Shown here: positions 43,003 to 52,300 of the stretch, in pieces
Numbering within the stretch: the stretch's first letter is position 1
How the letters are laid out: every line of letters starts with the position of its first letter
Source of the DNA: Lachnospiraceae bacterium YSD2013
Lineage (GTDB): Bacteria; Bacillota; Clostridia; Lachnospirales; Lachnospiraceae
Length of the DNA: 64,000 bases
Reading direction: 5' to 3'
Assembly: GCA_900100895.1 (NCBI GenBank)
Contig: FMTX01000010.1
Coordinates: 1-64,000, forward strand
Notes under the pieces: generated by a model
Databases searched by the model: none
What the model saw: the letters and a program-made list of their open reading frames with translations, nothing else
What the model was told of the DNA's origin: nothing
Made by a program: the position numbers and the translations under genes

Positions 43003-44850
43003 CTATATATCTTCTAAGAATAATAATATATCATCCCGAGCCACTTGCGCTACCAAAGTTTTCAATTTGGCGTATTTTTCGCGGTAAGCTTCCGGCATTG
43101 AGTACTTTTTAAGTTCGTTCATTACAAAATCGATTGAATCAAAGTCAAAGACCTCGGCGAATTCTCTTAAGCTCTTTAACGCGTCCTTTAAGCTTTCTTC
43201 GTCAATGGTCGCCTTTTCTTCAGAATCGCCTCTTGCTTCTTCGAGACTTGCTATCAGGTTCCTATACATTTTGATAAGTTCGCCCGTAGCGTTTCTGATT
43301 CTGACTTTATCTTCTGCATTGCCCGCTTCTTCAAGCGCCTCAGCAAGTCTTGATAACTTCATGGCGCCTATTATCCTTGCTGCGGACTTAAGTGCATGCA
43401 CTTCGATGGTGTAGTTTCTGATATCTTCTTTCTCGTAATACATCTCGATATCATCCGCCTTGGAGCCGCCACTGTCGCAGAAGTCCGATACGGCTTTTTT
43501 GTATATATCCACCGAACCGGAATTCTTAATGCCTTCATCCGGCAAAAGAATGTCTATCTTCTTAAGCTTGTCTATGAATTCGTCGCCCGAAGTGTCGCTG
43601 TTTTCAGGTGTGGCTGCGGGTGTGGGGGCAGTCGGCTCTTTAGTACCGGTCGTGACTGTTTCAGTAACTTTGACCGGAGCCTCAACGGTTTCTTTGGCAG
43701 GTTCGGAAGCCTCTGTCTTGGGAGGATTTGCTCGCTTGGCGTTGTCCATGTCACGGTACCTGGCTATGGCATCTTCTCGCTTTCCTACCGGAGATGCGTC
43801 AACCACCTTTTGTTTCACTAAGAATCTAAACTCCGAGCCTACGGAAAGCTTGCTTTCTACTCTGAGTTCCGAACCCATCTTTTCAAGAAGCATCTTGGTA
43901 AGAGCCATTCCTATGCTACAGCCGTCGGTGATGGCATCTTCCGCACGCTTGTCTTTGGAGAAGTACTTATCAAGGTCTTCTTCCTTGATGCCGCAGCCGG
44001 TATCCTTGACAGATACGCTGAGCATTGTTTCCTTGTCACCCCCACCCACACAGGTGATGTTGAAGGTGACCTGACCTTCATCGGTGTATTTGAGGGCATT
44101 GCCTATGAGTTTAAGAATAATAAGCTCTATATGGAGGTTATCGCCCTCAAGAACAGTCGGCATATCGTTGTTGACTTCAATGAGCAGCCTTATGCCCTTT
44201 TCATCAGCCATTCTTATGGCAATATTTTCTATATCGCATATCATGATGCCAAGGTCGTATGGCGCTTCGTGTATCTCAAGACTTTCTATTCCTAATCTTG
44301 ATGCGGTACACAGATCTTTTACATACACGCGCATTATGTCCATGCCGCCTTTAAGCTTGGCCGCAAGTTCGATAATGTTTTGCTCTGTGGTGTCTCTTAA
44401 TATCTTTTCATCGATGTTTAGAACCGCACCGATGGGTATCTCTATGTCGTAGGAAAGTTCTTCAAGATAGCTGTCTTTGGCTATGTCCTGCTTCTTTTCT
44501 TTTTTCAGGGCATGAAGCATTTCGTCGATGGCTGATTCGTATATTTCTCTGCCGCTTTGGAAGTTACCGTCGACACAACCGACCATTCTTTTGCAGAAGC
44601 CGTATATGAACATTATGTCGATGGCGAAAGCAGCTATACATATCGGAACTATAAAAGCCTCGGGTAACAGATAAAGAAGAACTCCCTGAGCGGCAAACAG
44701 CAAAAAAAGGATTAAAGCATGCCTTAACCCGAGCTTTCTTACGCGGTTTATCTGCACGAATTTCCGGCCTTCAATCAGCTCCTGTCGCTTTAATCTGCCG
44801 TCTTCGTCCAGTTTGTCGATTTCTTTTGAGAAAAGTGTATATTGCTTCAT
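43003..44850 (-). CDS. Histidine kinase-like protein with Hpt domain, H-box histidine missing
   Basis: The 615-aa protein has two membrane helices (about 44-62 and 67-86), a dimerisation helix, an ATPase domain (about 210-355), a Pro/Thr-rich linker (about 375-430) and a C-terminal Hpt domain (about 440-540) with histidine in V-H-A-L-K-S-A-A. The dimerisation motif reads Y-L-E-E-L-S-Y-D-I-E-I-P-I, so tyrosine 134 stands where the phospho-accepting histidine is expected (canonical S-H-E-I-R-T-P). The ATPase domain keeps the N and G boxes (N-A-L-K-Y, D-T-G-C-G-I, G-M-A-L). It may serve as a phosphotransfer or regulatory platform rather than a kinase. Confidence 0.85.
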   Translation of the reverse strand: MKQYTLFSKEIDKLDEDGRLKRQELIEGRKFVQINRVRKLGLRHALILFLLFAAQGVLLYLLPEAFIVPICIAAFAIDIMFIYGFCKRMVGCVDGNFQSGREIYESAIDEMLHALKKEKKQDIAKDSYLEELSYDIEIPIGAVLNIDEKILRDTTEQNIIELAAKLKGGMDIMRVYVKDLCTASRLGIESLEIHEAPYDLGIMICDIENIAIRMADEKGIRLLIEVNNDMPTVLEGDNLHIELIILKLIGNALKYTDEGQVTFNITCVGGGDKETMLSVSVKDTGCGIKEEDLDKYFSKDKRAEDAITDGCSIGMALTKMLLEKMGSELRVESKLSVGSEFRFLVKQKVVDASPVGKREDAIARYRDMDNAKRANPPKTEASEPAKETVEAPVKVTETVTTGTKEPTAPTPAATPENSDTSGDEFIDKLKKIDILLPDEGIKNSGSVDIYKKAVSDFCDSGGSKADDIEMYYEKEDIRNYTIEVHALKSAARIIGAMKLSRLAEALEEAGNAEDKVRIRNATGELIKMYRNLIASLEEARGDSEEKATIDEESLKDALKSLREFAEVFDFDSIDFVMNELKKYSMPEAYREKYAKLKTLVAQVARDDILLFLEDI

Positions 44851-44907
44851 GACGAAAATCCCTTAAACACAAGAATCATTATAGTTTTGTGGGATTAACG
44901 TAAACAA

Positions 44908-44939
44908 AACAAAGGCGCAGACACTTAAGTGCCTGCGCC
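44908..44939 (-). terminator. Intrinsic terminator after the nucleoside importer operon
   Basis: GGCGCAGGCAC and GTGTCTGCGCC pair (44914-44924 with 44929-44939, one wobble) around TTAA, followed by TTTGTTTTG on the minus strand. It lies 16 nt past the stop of the last permease gene. Confidence 0.88.
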
Positions 44940-44954
44940 GATTTGATATAAATA

Positions 44955-45950
44955 TTATCTTGTGCCTTTGTCGTAAGGAATACCTTCCGCCTTGGGTGCT
45001 CTTGAATGTTTGGATGTAAGAATCAATACAATCATTGTAACTACGTAAGGAAGCATCAGGTAGATGTATTCGCTCGAGTTAACATTCTTAAAGCTGGGTA
45101 AGAACGGAATGCTGTCGCTGTAGGAACCGATAATCTTAAAGAGTGCAAAGAAAAGCGATGCACCTAAGATTGTGAAAGGCTTCCAGTTACCGAAGATCAT
45201 AACTGCGAGAGCTAAGAAACCGTAACCTGCTACAGATGACTGGAATCCGCTTCCGGCTGCAACCGTGAATGCAAGACCGCCGATACCGCCGAGGCATCCG
45301 GAAATGATAACGCCTGCGTATCTCATCTTGAATACGTTGATACCTACGGAGTCAGCTGCCTGAGGATGCTCACCGCAGGAACGAAGTCTTAAGCCGAAAC
45401 GTGTCTTGTACATAAGTACATATGCACAGATAAAGAGAATTACCGCAACTATAGTTGTAAGGTAGAAACTCTTGAAAATCAGGTTCTGGAAGAAGGTGTC
45501 AGCCTTCTCGATTCCAAAGTTCTCCTGAGTGATACGTGTCCATGTAGGAATAAGGATTGTGGTCTGGCCCTGTCCCTGAACTGCCCAGGTGAGAACGATT
45601 GCAAATGCGGGAGCCAACATGTTAAGCGCGGTACCGCCGATGGTCTGGTCCGCTCTTAAGTTGATGGATGCAAAAGCAAGAAGTAATGAGAACACTGCTC
45701 CGGATGCTGCCGCAACAAGGATAGCGATAAACATTCCAAGCTGGGGATGTGTAGCTCCGAATCCTGCCTTATCAAGTCCCACAAGGGTAAGACAGCTGCA
45801 AAGTGCTCCGACAATCATGATACCTTCAAGTGCGATATTAATAACACCGCTTCGCTCGGAGAACATACCGCCGAGTGCTACAAGAAGAAGGGGTACTGCG
45901 AAAAGAATGGTGGCGCCGATAATATCGGCTAATATTGATGAGAAACTCAT
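44955..45950 (-). CDS. Nucleoside ABC transporter permease (YufQ/NupQ-like)
   Basis: This 331-aa membrane protein with about nine helices belongs to the branched BMP-importer permease family. The N-terminal region G-G-M-F-S-E-R-S-G-V-I-N-I-A-L-E-G-I-M-I is diagnostic. Its start overlaps the stop of the other permease by one base (TAATG). It probably forms the membrane channel with that protein. Confidence 0.9.
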   Translation of the reverse strand: MSFSSILADIIGATILFAVPLLLVALGGMFSERSGVINIALEGIMIVGALCSCLTLVGLDKAGFGATHPQLGMFIAILVAAASGAVFSLLLAFASINLRADQTIGGTALNMLAPAFAIVLTWAVQGQGQTTILIPTWTRITQENFGIEKADTFFQNLIFKSFYLTTIVAVILFICAYVLMYKTRFGLRLRSCGEHPQAADSVGINVFKMRYAGVIISGCLGGIGGLAFTVAAGSGFQSSVAGYGFLALAVMIFGNWKPFTILGASLFFALFKIIGSYSDSIPFLPSFKNVNSSEYIYLMLPYVVTMIVLILTSKHSRAPKAEGIPYDKGTR

Positions 45951-47125
45951 TATTCGTTGCCTCCTTTCTCTTCTGTGCTGCCGACTTCAGTCGCCTTAAC
46001 GGGTGCAGGTTCCGGTGGTGCGGGAGCCTTGTCCTCCGCGTTAACGTTGCTTGTGTCGGTCTTAATGAATTTACCGAGGATGTTCTTAACAAGAAGTGAG
46101 AACGCGCTCAGGTAAATGATAACTGCAATAATGATGTCGATGATTTCCTTGGCATATTCGGGCTGAAGGGCTTCGCCGCCGACCTGAATGTAGGAAATAA
46201 ACAATGCCGCAAAGATAATACCGATGGGGCTTGATGCACCAAGGAGTGCAACGGGGATACCGTTAAAGCCCATGGCAAGAAGTGACTTAACGATGGTGTA
46301 CTGAGCGGTACCGCTTAAGTAGTAGATGCCGCCGCCGATACCTGCAAGGGCACCGGAAATAACCATTGAAAGCACGATGTTACGCTTAGCGTTGATGCCG
46401 GCGTAAATACTTGCGTCCTTGTTAAAGCCGCAGGCTTTAAGTTCGTAACCGAATGTTCTCTTCTCTAAGATGATGTAGATTACTACCGCAATAATGATTG
46501 CGATGAAAATCGAGATATTCATGTAGTTGGAGTGGAACAATTCGTTAAGGCCAAGCTTCGGGATAATAGCCGAGGGATTGGCTGATGCAAGTGCAGCGGT
46601 TCGGTCCTTATTGGATGCGCCCCAGTGATCTGCAAGCATTACAGGCATGTTGTTAAGAAGTAAGTTCACCATGAAAAGGCCGAGCCAGTTAAACATGATG
46701 GATGTAATAACTTCGTTAACGTTAAAGAGTGCCTTACAGATACCGGGGATGAAGCCCCAAATTGCTCCGCCGAGCATTGCGGCAAGGAGGCATACCCACC
46801 AAGGCAGCTGGAACTGAATACCGAATACGAGTGCCATGAAAGCACCTACCGTATACTGTCCTGTAGCACCGATGTTGAAAAGACCCGTCTTAAAAGCAAA
46901 GCCTACGGAAAGACCCGTCATAATAAGGGGTGCCGCCTGATACAAAACCTTTGCAAACTTATCGGAACTTGAGAAGCCCTTTGAAACAATGCTTCCTAAG
47001 CCGCCGACAGCGTATGCGGGATTAAATACTATAAGCAAAATAAAACCGATTAACAGGCCGACTACAATCGAAATAACCGAAGCAAGAACGGTTATGAAGC
47101 CTTTACTCTTGAAATAATTCTTCAT
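45950..47125 (-). CDS. Nucleoside ABC transporter permease (YufP/NupP-like)
   Basis: A larger permease (391 aa) of the same importer, with about ten helices; family features are G-L-F-N-I-G-A-T-G-Q-Y-T-V-G-A and the N-terminal S-V-I-S-I-V-V-G-L-L-I-G-F. The ATG at 47125 is preceded by GAAGGAGGAAG at 9 nt; an upstream frame extension of 16 residues inside the ATPase gene is not conserved. A 25-residue A/P/E-rich tail ends the protein. Confidence 0.9.
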   Translation of the reverse strand: MKNYFKSKGFITVLASVISIVVGLLIGFILLIVFNPAYAVGGLGSIVSKGFSSSDKFAKVLYQAAPLIMTGLSVGFAFKTGLFNIGATGQYTVGAFMALVFGIQFQLPWWVCLLAAMLGGAIWGFIPGICKALFNVNEVITSIMFNWLGLFMVNLLLNNMPVMLADHWGASNKDRTAALASANPSAIIPKLGLNELFHSNYMNISIFIAIIIAVVIYIILEKRTFGYELKACGFNKDASIYAGINAKRNIVLSMVISGALAGIGGGIYYLSGTAQYTIVKSLLAMGFNGIPVALLGASSPIGIIFAALFISYIQVGGEALQPEYAKEIIDIIIAVIIYLSAFSLLVKNILGKFIKTDTSNVNAEDKAPAPPEPAPVKATEVGSTEEKGGNE

Positions 47126-47126
47126 G

Positions 47127-48677
47127 TTAAGCTTCCTCCTTCTTACCGTCATGACCGTCCTGTCTCTTGGCACCGGCCATATAAAGACCGAGCTCCTGAA
47201 CGGTTACTGTCTTGGGATCGAACTCTCCCACTATCTCGCCTTCATACATAACGAGAATTCTGTCGCTGACATTCATAACTTCGTCAAGTTCAAGGGAAAC
47301 AAGAAGGACTGCCTTGCCTTCGTCACGTTCCTTAACCAACTGTTTATGAATATATTCAATAGCTCCGACGTCAAGTCCGCGGGTAGGCTGAACTGCGATA
47401 AGGAGCTTGGGATCCTTACTGATTTCACGTGCGATGATAGCCTTCTGCTGGTTACCGCCTGACATGCTGCGGGCTATGGTGATGGGGCCCTGACCGCTTC
47501 TTACGTCAAACTGGTCGATAAGCTTCTCGGCATATTCACGCACTGCCTGCTGCTTGATAAATCCGTTGTGCTGGAACTGAGGCTCCCAGTACTGCTGAAG
47601 CACCAGGTTCTGCTCCAGGGAATAATCAAGTACAAGTCCGTGTTTGTGTCTGTCCTCGGGAATATGGCTGATACCCATGATGGACTTCTCTCGGATAGTG
47701 GCATTAGTGATGTCCTTACCAAGGAGCTCTATGCGCCCTGAAGACATCTTGGTAAGACCGGTAATACCCTGTACAAACTCGGTCTGACCGTTACCTTCGA
47801 TACCTGCAAGACATACTATCTCACCTGCGCGAACTTCAAAGGAAACATCATTAACAGCGTTCTTCTTATGGAGCTTGGAAGGAACGGTAACATGCTCAGC
47901 CTTAAATACAGTCTCGCCGGGCTTACAATCGCACTTGTCGACCTTGAAGTTAACGTTACGGCCTACCATCATCTTGGAAAGCTCTTCCTTGGTGGTGTCG
48001 GCTACATTAACGGTACCCATGTACTTACCCTTACGGAGTACGGTACAACGGTCGGCAACTGCCATGATTTCGTTAAGTTTATGTGTTATAAAAAGAATAG
48101 ACTTACCCTCAGCCTTGAAGCCTCTCATGATTTCCATGAGTTCATCAATTTCCTGAGGAGTAAGGACTGCGGTAGGCTCGTCAAAGATTAAGATTTCGTT
48201 CTCACGATAAAGCATCTTCAAAATCTCGACACGCTGCTGCATGCCTACCGATATATCTTCGATAAGGGCATCGGGATCGACCTTAAGCCCGTATTTTTCG
48301 CTTAATTCAAGTACTTTCGCACGAGCTTCTTTCTTTTGCAAAAAGCCCATTTTATTAGGTTCAACGCCCAGAATAATGTTGTCAAGCACAGAAAAGCACT
48401 CAACAAGTTTAAAATGCTGGTGAACCATACCGATATGAAGTGCATTGGCGTCATTGGGGTCGTTAATCTTGACCACTTCGCCGTTTTTCTTAATACATCC
48501 TTCTTCAGGCTGGTAGAGTCCGAATAAAACGCTCATAAGCGTGGACTTACCGGCGCCGTTCTCCCCAAGCAGAGCATGAACTTCACCTTTTTTAAGCTGA
48601 AGCGTAATGTTGTCATTGGCCACAATACCCGGGAATCTCTTGGTGATGTTCAGCATCTCAATTACATAATCGCTCAT
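47127..48677 (-). CDS. Nucleoside ABC transporter ATPase (YufO/NupO-like)
   Basis: A fused double ATPase (516 aa). The first half has Walker A G-E-N-G-A-G-K-S-T-L, signature S-V-G-M-Q-Q-R and Walker B I-L-I-F-D-E-P-T-A-V-L-T; the second has G-I-E-G-N-G-Q-T (degenerate Walker A), M-S-G-G-N-Q-Q-K and L-L-I-A-V-Q-P-T-R-G-L-D. This layout is typical for sugar/nucleoside importers of the RbsA type. It is followed 2 bp later by the first permease gene. A terminator-like hairpin separates it from the binding-protein gene upstream. Confidence 0.92.
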   Translation of the reverse strand: MSDYVIEMLNITKRFPGIVANDNITLQLKKGEVHALLGENGAGKSTLMSVLFGLYQPEEGCIKKNGEVVKINDPNDANALHIGMVHQHFKLVECFSVLDNIILGVEPNKMGFLQKKEARAKVLELSEKYGLKVDPDALIEDISVGMQQRVEILKMLYRENEILIFDEPTAVLTPQEIDELMEIMRGFKAEGKSILFITHKLNEIMAVADRCTVLRKGKYMGTVNVADTTKEELSKMMVGRNVNFKVDKCDCKPGETVFKAEHVTVPSKLHKKNAVNDVSFEVRAGEIVCLAGIEGNGQTEFVQGITGLTKMSSGRIELLGKDITNATIREKSIMGISHIPEDRHKHGLVLDYSLEQNLVLQQYWEPQFQHNGFIKQQAVREYAEKLIDQFDVRSGQGPITIARSMSGGNQQKAIIAREISKDPKLLIAVQPTRGLDVGAIEYIHKQLVKERDEGKAVLLVSLELDEVMNVSDRILVMYEGEIVGEFDPKTVTVQELGLYMAGAKRQDGHDGKKEEA

Positions 48678-48691
48678 ACATACCTCTTTTG

Positions 48692-48735
48692 GAAAAAAGG
48701 AGGATGCCGCATTAGCAATGGTGCAACATCCTCCT
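48692..48735 (-). terminator. Intercistronic terminator between BMP gene and importer ATPase
   Basis: AGGAGGATG (48727-48735 on the minus strand) pairs with CATCCTCCT (48698-48706) across a longer loop, followed by TTTTTTCC. It lies between the binding-protein stop (48763) and the ATPase start (48677). Partial termination here would make more binding protein than transporter, a common arrangement. Confidence 0.8.
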
Positions 48736-48762
48736 CATGATTTACTTAGATCTTAGAAAGGA

Positions 48763-49836
48763 TTACTCCTGATAATCTACAGTAATTGCAACTGCGGGAG
48801 CTGCGTCTGTAGAGTTGGAAATAGAAATCTCACCGTTCTTAACCTTTTCGAATAAGGTCTTGTATTCATCAACAGTGAAGTTCTTCATGGACCATGTTGC
48901 GGTAGGAAGACCTACACAACCTTCAACAGCGCCGAGTACGGAAGTCTTTCCGCCAAGGTCTGCGGGCCACTTGCCACCGTTAGCATAAAGATCGGTAAGT
49001 GCAAGTACAACAGAGTTAGCAAGCTCCTTCATAGCAGAAGTAATGATTGTAGCAGATTCTGCGGACTGGTCAACGTCAACGCCGATAACCTTAGCGCCTG
49101 CTGCTTCAGCAGCTGCAGTACATGAAAGGTAGATACCGCCACCACAGGAGAATACTACTTCTGTGCCTGCTGTGTACCAACCGGACATCTTGGTCTTGAT
49201 ATCATCGCTGGGAGCGAATCCACCACAGTACCAGTACTTAATGGAAACGTCGCCTTCTACGCCAAGTTCCTTGGCTGCATCGTTAGCGCCCTGAACGAAG
49301 CCGTAGCCGTAACGGATAACTGCGGGAACAGCCATACCGCCTAAGAAGCCGAGGCTTCTGTAACCTTCTTTAACTGCTGCATAACCTGCAAGGTAGCCGG
49401 CCTGCTCTTCTTTGTAAAGAATGTTGTGAGTGTTGTCAGCGGTCTTGTAAACAGAGTAGTCTGCAGTATGAGGCTCACCATCAAGAAGTAAGAACTGTAC
49501 ATCAGCGTACTGATCCTGTACTTCGTAGATAGCATCTTCGAATAAGTAACCGGGACATACAACAACCTTTGCTCCCTTGTCGATAGCCTGCTTGATGGTC
49601 TCAACACGAGCTTCGGTGGAGTCTTCTGAAGGACGATAGTAGTTGTAAGTCTTCTTGTTCTTCTCAGCGTACTCCTTAACACCTTCCCAAGCGCCCTGGT
49701 TAAAGGACTTGTCATCGATGTTACCTACGTCGGTAACAAGAGCGATTTCGTAGGTGTCAGCCTTCTTAGCGCCACAACCGGTGCAAAGAGAAGCAACCAT
49801 CACTAACGCAAGCATAAGTGATAAAAATTTTTTCAT
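48763..49836 (-). CDS. BMP-family nucleoside-binding lipoprotein
   Basis: The 357-aa lipoprotein (lipobox S-L-C-T-G-C, Cys21) is the periplasmic-type binding protein of the importer. It has the BMP family pattern: I-A-L-V-T-D-V-G-N-I-D-D-K-S-F-N-Q-G-A-W near the N-terminus, then D-K-G-A-K-V-V-V-C-P-G-Y and G-V-D-V-D-Q-S. Binding of purine nucleosides is the family precedent. It has a strong promoter and a 5' hairpin upstream, and leads the operon. The RBS GGGAGGAAC lies 8-9 nt before the start. Confidence 0.92.
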   Translation of the reverse strand: MKKFLSLMLALVMVASLCTGCGAKKADTYEIALVTDVGNIDDKSFNQGAWEGVKEYAEKNKKTYNYYRPSEDSTEARVETIKQAIDKGAKVVVCPGYLFEDAIYEVQDQYADVQFLLLDGEPHTADYSVYKTADNTHNILYKEEQAGYLAGYAAVKEGYRSLGFLGGMAVPAVIRYGYGFVQGANDAAKELGVEGDVSIKYWYCGGFAPSDDIKTKMSGWYTAGTEVVFSCGGGIYLSCTAAAEAAGAKVIGVDVDQSAESATIITSAMKELANSVVLALTDLYANGGKWPADLGGKTSVLGAVEGCVGLPTATWSMKNFTVDEYKTLFEKVKNGEISISNSTDAAPAVAITVDYQE

Positions 49837-49863
49837 TTAAGTGTTCCTCCCACTAAAAGTTTG

Positions 49864-49922
49864 GCGCGTGGACAGTTTTATCCACGCGCTTTGATTATAG
49901 CATCATTATTCTGAGATTACAA
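49864..49922 (-). promoter_or_regulatory. Strong promoter with 5'-end hairpin for the BMP operon
   Basis: On the minus strand TTGTAA (49917-49922) and TATAAT (49894-49899) are exactly 17 nt apart. The predicted start site falls right at a GC-rich hairpin: GCGCGTGGA and TCCACGCGC (49881-49889 with 49864-49872). A stem at the extreme 5' end can protect an mRNA from decay. It does not look like a terminator because no T-run follows. Confidence 0.72.
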
Positions 49923-50032
49923 CTACATATTGCGTTTTGACGACATGTTTTTTCCTACATATTGTATGTTATGTCTACCTCACACCACATGTTCTTGTAG
50001 ATACATTTCCGAAACTGTACGAAATATAGTTG

Positions 50033-52261
50033 TTAACGGGATTCTTCGAGGTACAAATTTACGCGTTTCTGAAGTATTTTAACGGTCTCTTCAAGCGTTT
50101 TTTCTCCGGCAAAATAATACGACACTTCCTCCTCGATTATGTCCCAGATTTTAGCATCAAGTTCTGGGGTGGCTATCGCCTGCTCCATCATATCTATGAT
50201 GATATTCCCGTCTGCCTCTGTCATGTAGGTAGGAATCTTCAACCCCCGATATGTGAATGCACTGTCTTCTTTGGAATATGCCCATGAATCATGAATACCG
50301 GTTTTGAATGCATCCCTATTTACTCTGTATTCTAATCCCGATAAATAATCTTTAGCATCAAGGAAGCCTTTCAATAATTCCCACGCTTCTTCTTTGTGGG
50401 TACTCATTGTACTGATGGCAAAGCAACCTGAAGGCGAAATATAGAAATGGCTCCCGCTCGACGATTCTATTTTATAAAACCTTGCCTTATTCCCAAATGC
50501 CCCCCTGTCAAGCAGAAAGTTTAAAACGCCTGTATGTGAGGCAAACCTGAACTTCGCATTTCCCTCCATAATCTCAGCGTATGCATTGTAACTTCTTTGT
50601 TGCTCCTCTGTCCAACTCGGAAAGGTTCCGGCAAAAGCAAGAAGCTTCTCAAACTCTTCCGTTTCGAAATCATACACGCCTACACGGCCGCCCAGAAACA
50701 TCGTATAATCCGTTCTTAAGAACCTCTTAAATACACTGTCACAGTATCCCGTAGCAATAAACGGTATATCTTTATACCGCTCTCTGGCACTGACAATATC
50801 ATCAAAACTCAGGGCTTCCTTATTGCCAAATACATCCTTATCTGCCACATAGCTTTCAAGGTACACCTTGCTCGTAAGTGCATACAATTTGTCTCCTTCT
50901 TTTAACGCCATGAGGCCGTTTTCATAATACTTGCTTATGTCAAAAGAAGAATCGCTTTGAATATACGGCAAGAGGTTTTCAAAAAGACCTTTCTCCGAAT
51001 ATTTGCGCACCGGTATTCCATCAAGAACCCATACATCGTACACCGCACCGTCTATAATATCCGCATCTATTGCTTCCAGTACTTCATTGAAATCGCCATG
51101 TTTCTCGTCATATGACTTTATCTTGATTCTTATTTCGGGATGAGCAAGCTTATAATCGTTAATAACCTCCCGCAAATCCGAATTCATATAAAGGCAGGCA
51201 ATCCTTATCTCGTCGGCCTGCGGAGCATTTTCTTTGGAATAACGTCTGATGTCATCTACAAACGGCACAAGCGCGCTTACACTCTGACCACCTACAGCAA
51301 CATCGCTGTTCTTGCTAAAGCAGATATGAATGTCACCGGCATCATCCCTATATATGGTGCTTTCCGCAACATTGCTTAAACCTACATCGATATAGTCAAA
51401 AAGAGCAGTTACCTCCAGAGACTTTAAGTCTACACTTTTAAGTGAATGTCCCGTACTTACCAACAGCTCGCCTTCTGCTCCCGCATATACTTCGGATGCC
51501 GAAGGGATATTCAGAATATTTTCTTTTACCTTATCGGAACCAGCGTCATAACTTGACATATTACCTGACAGAAAATCCACAAAGTAAATCAATCCGTCCG
51601 GTCCGACGCATCCGCTGTTATACCCTGCATTCAAAAGAACTTTTTTGAACCCGAGTTCATTATCAAGCAACGTCACAACACCGTCAGTAATCAGGTATAA
51701 ATTGCCGTCATCGCTTACTATCCTTACAATAGACGGGTCTTCCACAGGGATTTGTGACATGCCTTTTAAAGGCCTCTGCGTAATTACCGTGCCATCCTTG
51801 GAACATCTCGTAAGAATTATCTCTGAATCATCGCCCTGAAACTCGTATGCAAGAAAAATATAATCATCCGCAAGCGTTACCGCCGAAGAAATGTATAACG
51901 CATCAGCCCACTCGCCAAGCTTCAGAGGCTCCCCCTCCAGCTCCCCGGTAGCAGGATTTATCGGCAAAAGAATTCTGTGATTTCTGCCTTCTTCTTTGTC
52001 AATTTCATCCTGCGTAAAATAAAGGATTCCATCTTTTGCGAGCACAAAATTGGCCCGTATTTCATCAAACTCTCCGGTGAGTTTCCTGATACTGCCGATA
52101 TAGACTCCATCATCCTCAAGCGTCGACTCTTCCACACTTATCTGCACCGGTGTCTTATCTTCGTTTGCGATGCTAACCTGTTCTTTGGCTCCACAACCGC
52201 CAAGGCTCAATATCCCAAGTACTGCTGCCGTGACTAGGATAAACCGCTTTACACGCTTCAT
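50033..52261 (-). CDS. Lipoprotein with propeller-like module and solute-binding domain (1)
   Basis: This 742-aa lipoprotein (lipobox S-L-G-G-C, Cys23) has two parts. Residues about 45-345 have repeated short strands and patterns like L-Y-F-T-Q-D, D-D-Y-I-F-L-A-Y, L-I-Y-F-V-D and L-L-V-S-T-G-H-S-L-K-S-V-D, suggesting a beta-propeller. Residues about 350-742 form an extracellular solute-binding protein family 1 domain (R-I-K-I-K-S-Y-D; Y-D-V-W-V-L-D-G; L-F-E-N-L-L-P-Y). A TTG three bases upstream is replaced by ATG (52261) with AAGGGG upstream. No transporter genes are nearby. The closest relative is the next gene upstream. The function is unknown; sensing of an outside ligand is possible. Confidence 0.82.
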   Translation of the reverse strand: MKRVKRFILVTAAVLGILSLGGCGAKEQVSIANEDKTPVQISVEESTLEDDGVYIGSIRKLTGEFDEIRANFVLAKDGILYFTQDEIDKEEGRNHRILLPINPATGELEGEPLKLGEWADALYISSAVTLADDYIFLAYEFQGDDSEIILTRCSKDGTVITQRPLKGMSQIPVEDPSIVRIVSDDGNLYLITDGVVTLLDNELGFKKVLLNAGYNSGCVGPDGLIYFVDFLSGNMSSYDAGSDKVKENILNIPSASEVYAGAEGELLVSTGHSLKSVDLKSLEVTALFDYIDVGLSNVAESTIYRDDAGDIHICFSKNSDVAVGGQSVSALVPFVDDIRRYSKENAPQADEIRIACLYMNSDLREVINDYKLAHPEIRIKIKSYDEKHGDFNEVLEAIDADIIDGAVYDVWVLDGIPVRKYSEKGLFENLLPYIQSDSSFDISKYYENGLMALKEGDKLYALTSKVYLESYVADKDVFGNKEALSFDDIVSARERYKDIPFIATGYCDSVFKRFLRTDYTMFLGGRVGVYDFETEEFEKLLAFAGTFPSWTEEQQRSYNAYAEIMEGNAKFRFASHTGVLNFLLDRGAFGNKARFYKIESSSGSHFYISPSGCFAISTMSTHKEEAWELLKGFLDAKDYLSGLEYRVNRDAFKTGIHDSWAYSKEDSAFTYRGLKIPTYMTEADGNIIIDMMEQAIATPELDAKIWDIIEEEVSYYFAGEKTLEETVKILQKRVNLYLEESR

Positions 52262-52300
52262 CAATGCATACCCCTTAAATAATAGTCTATCTATATCTTA

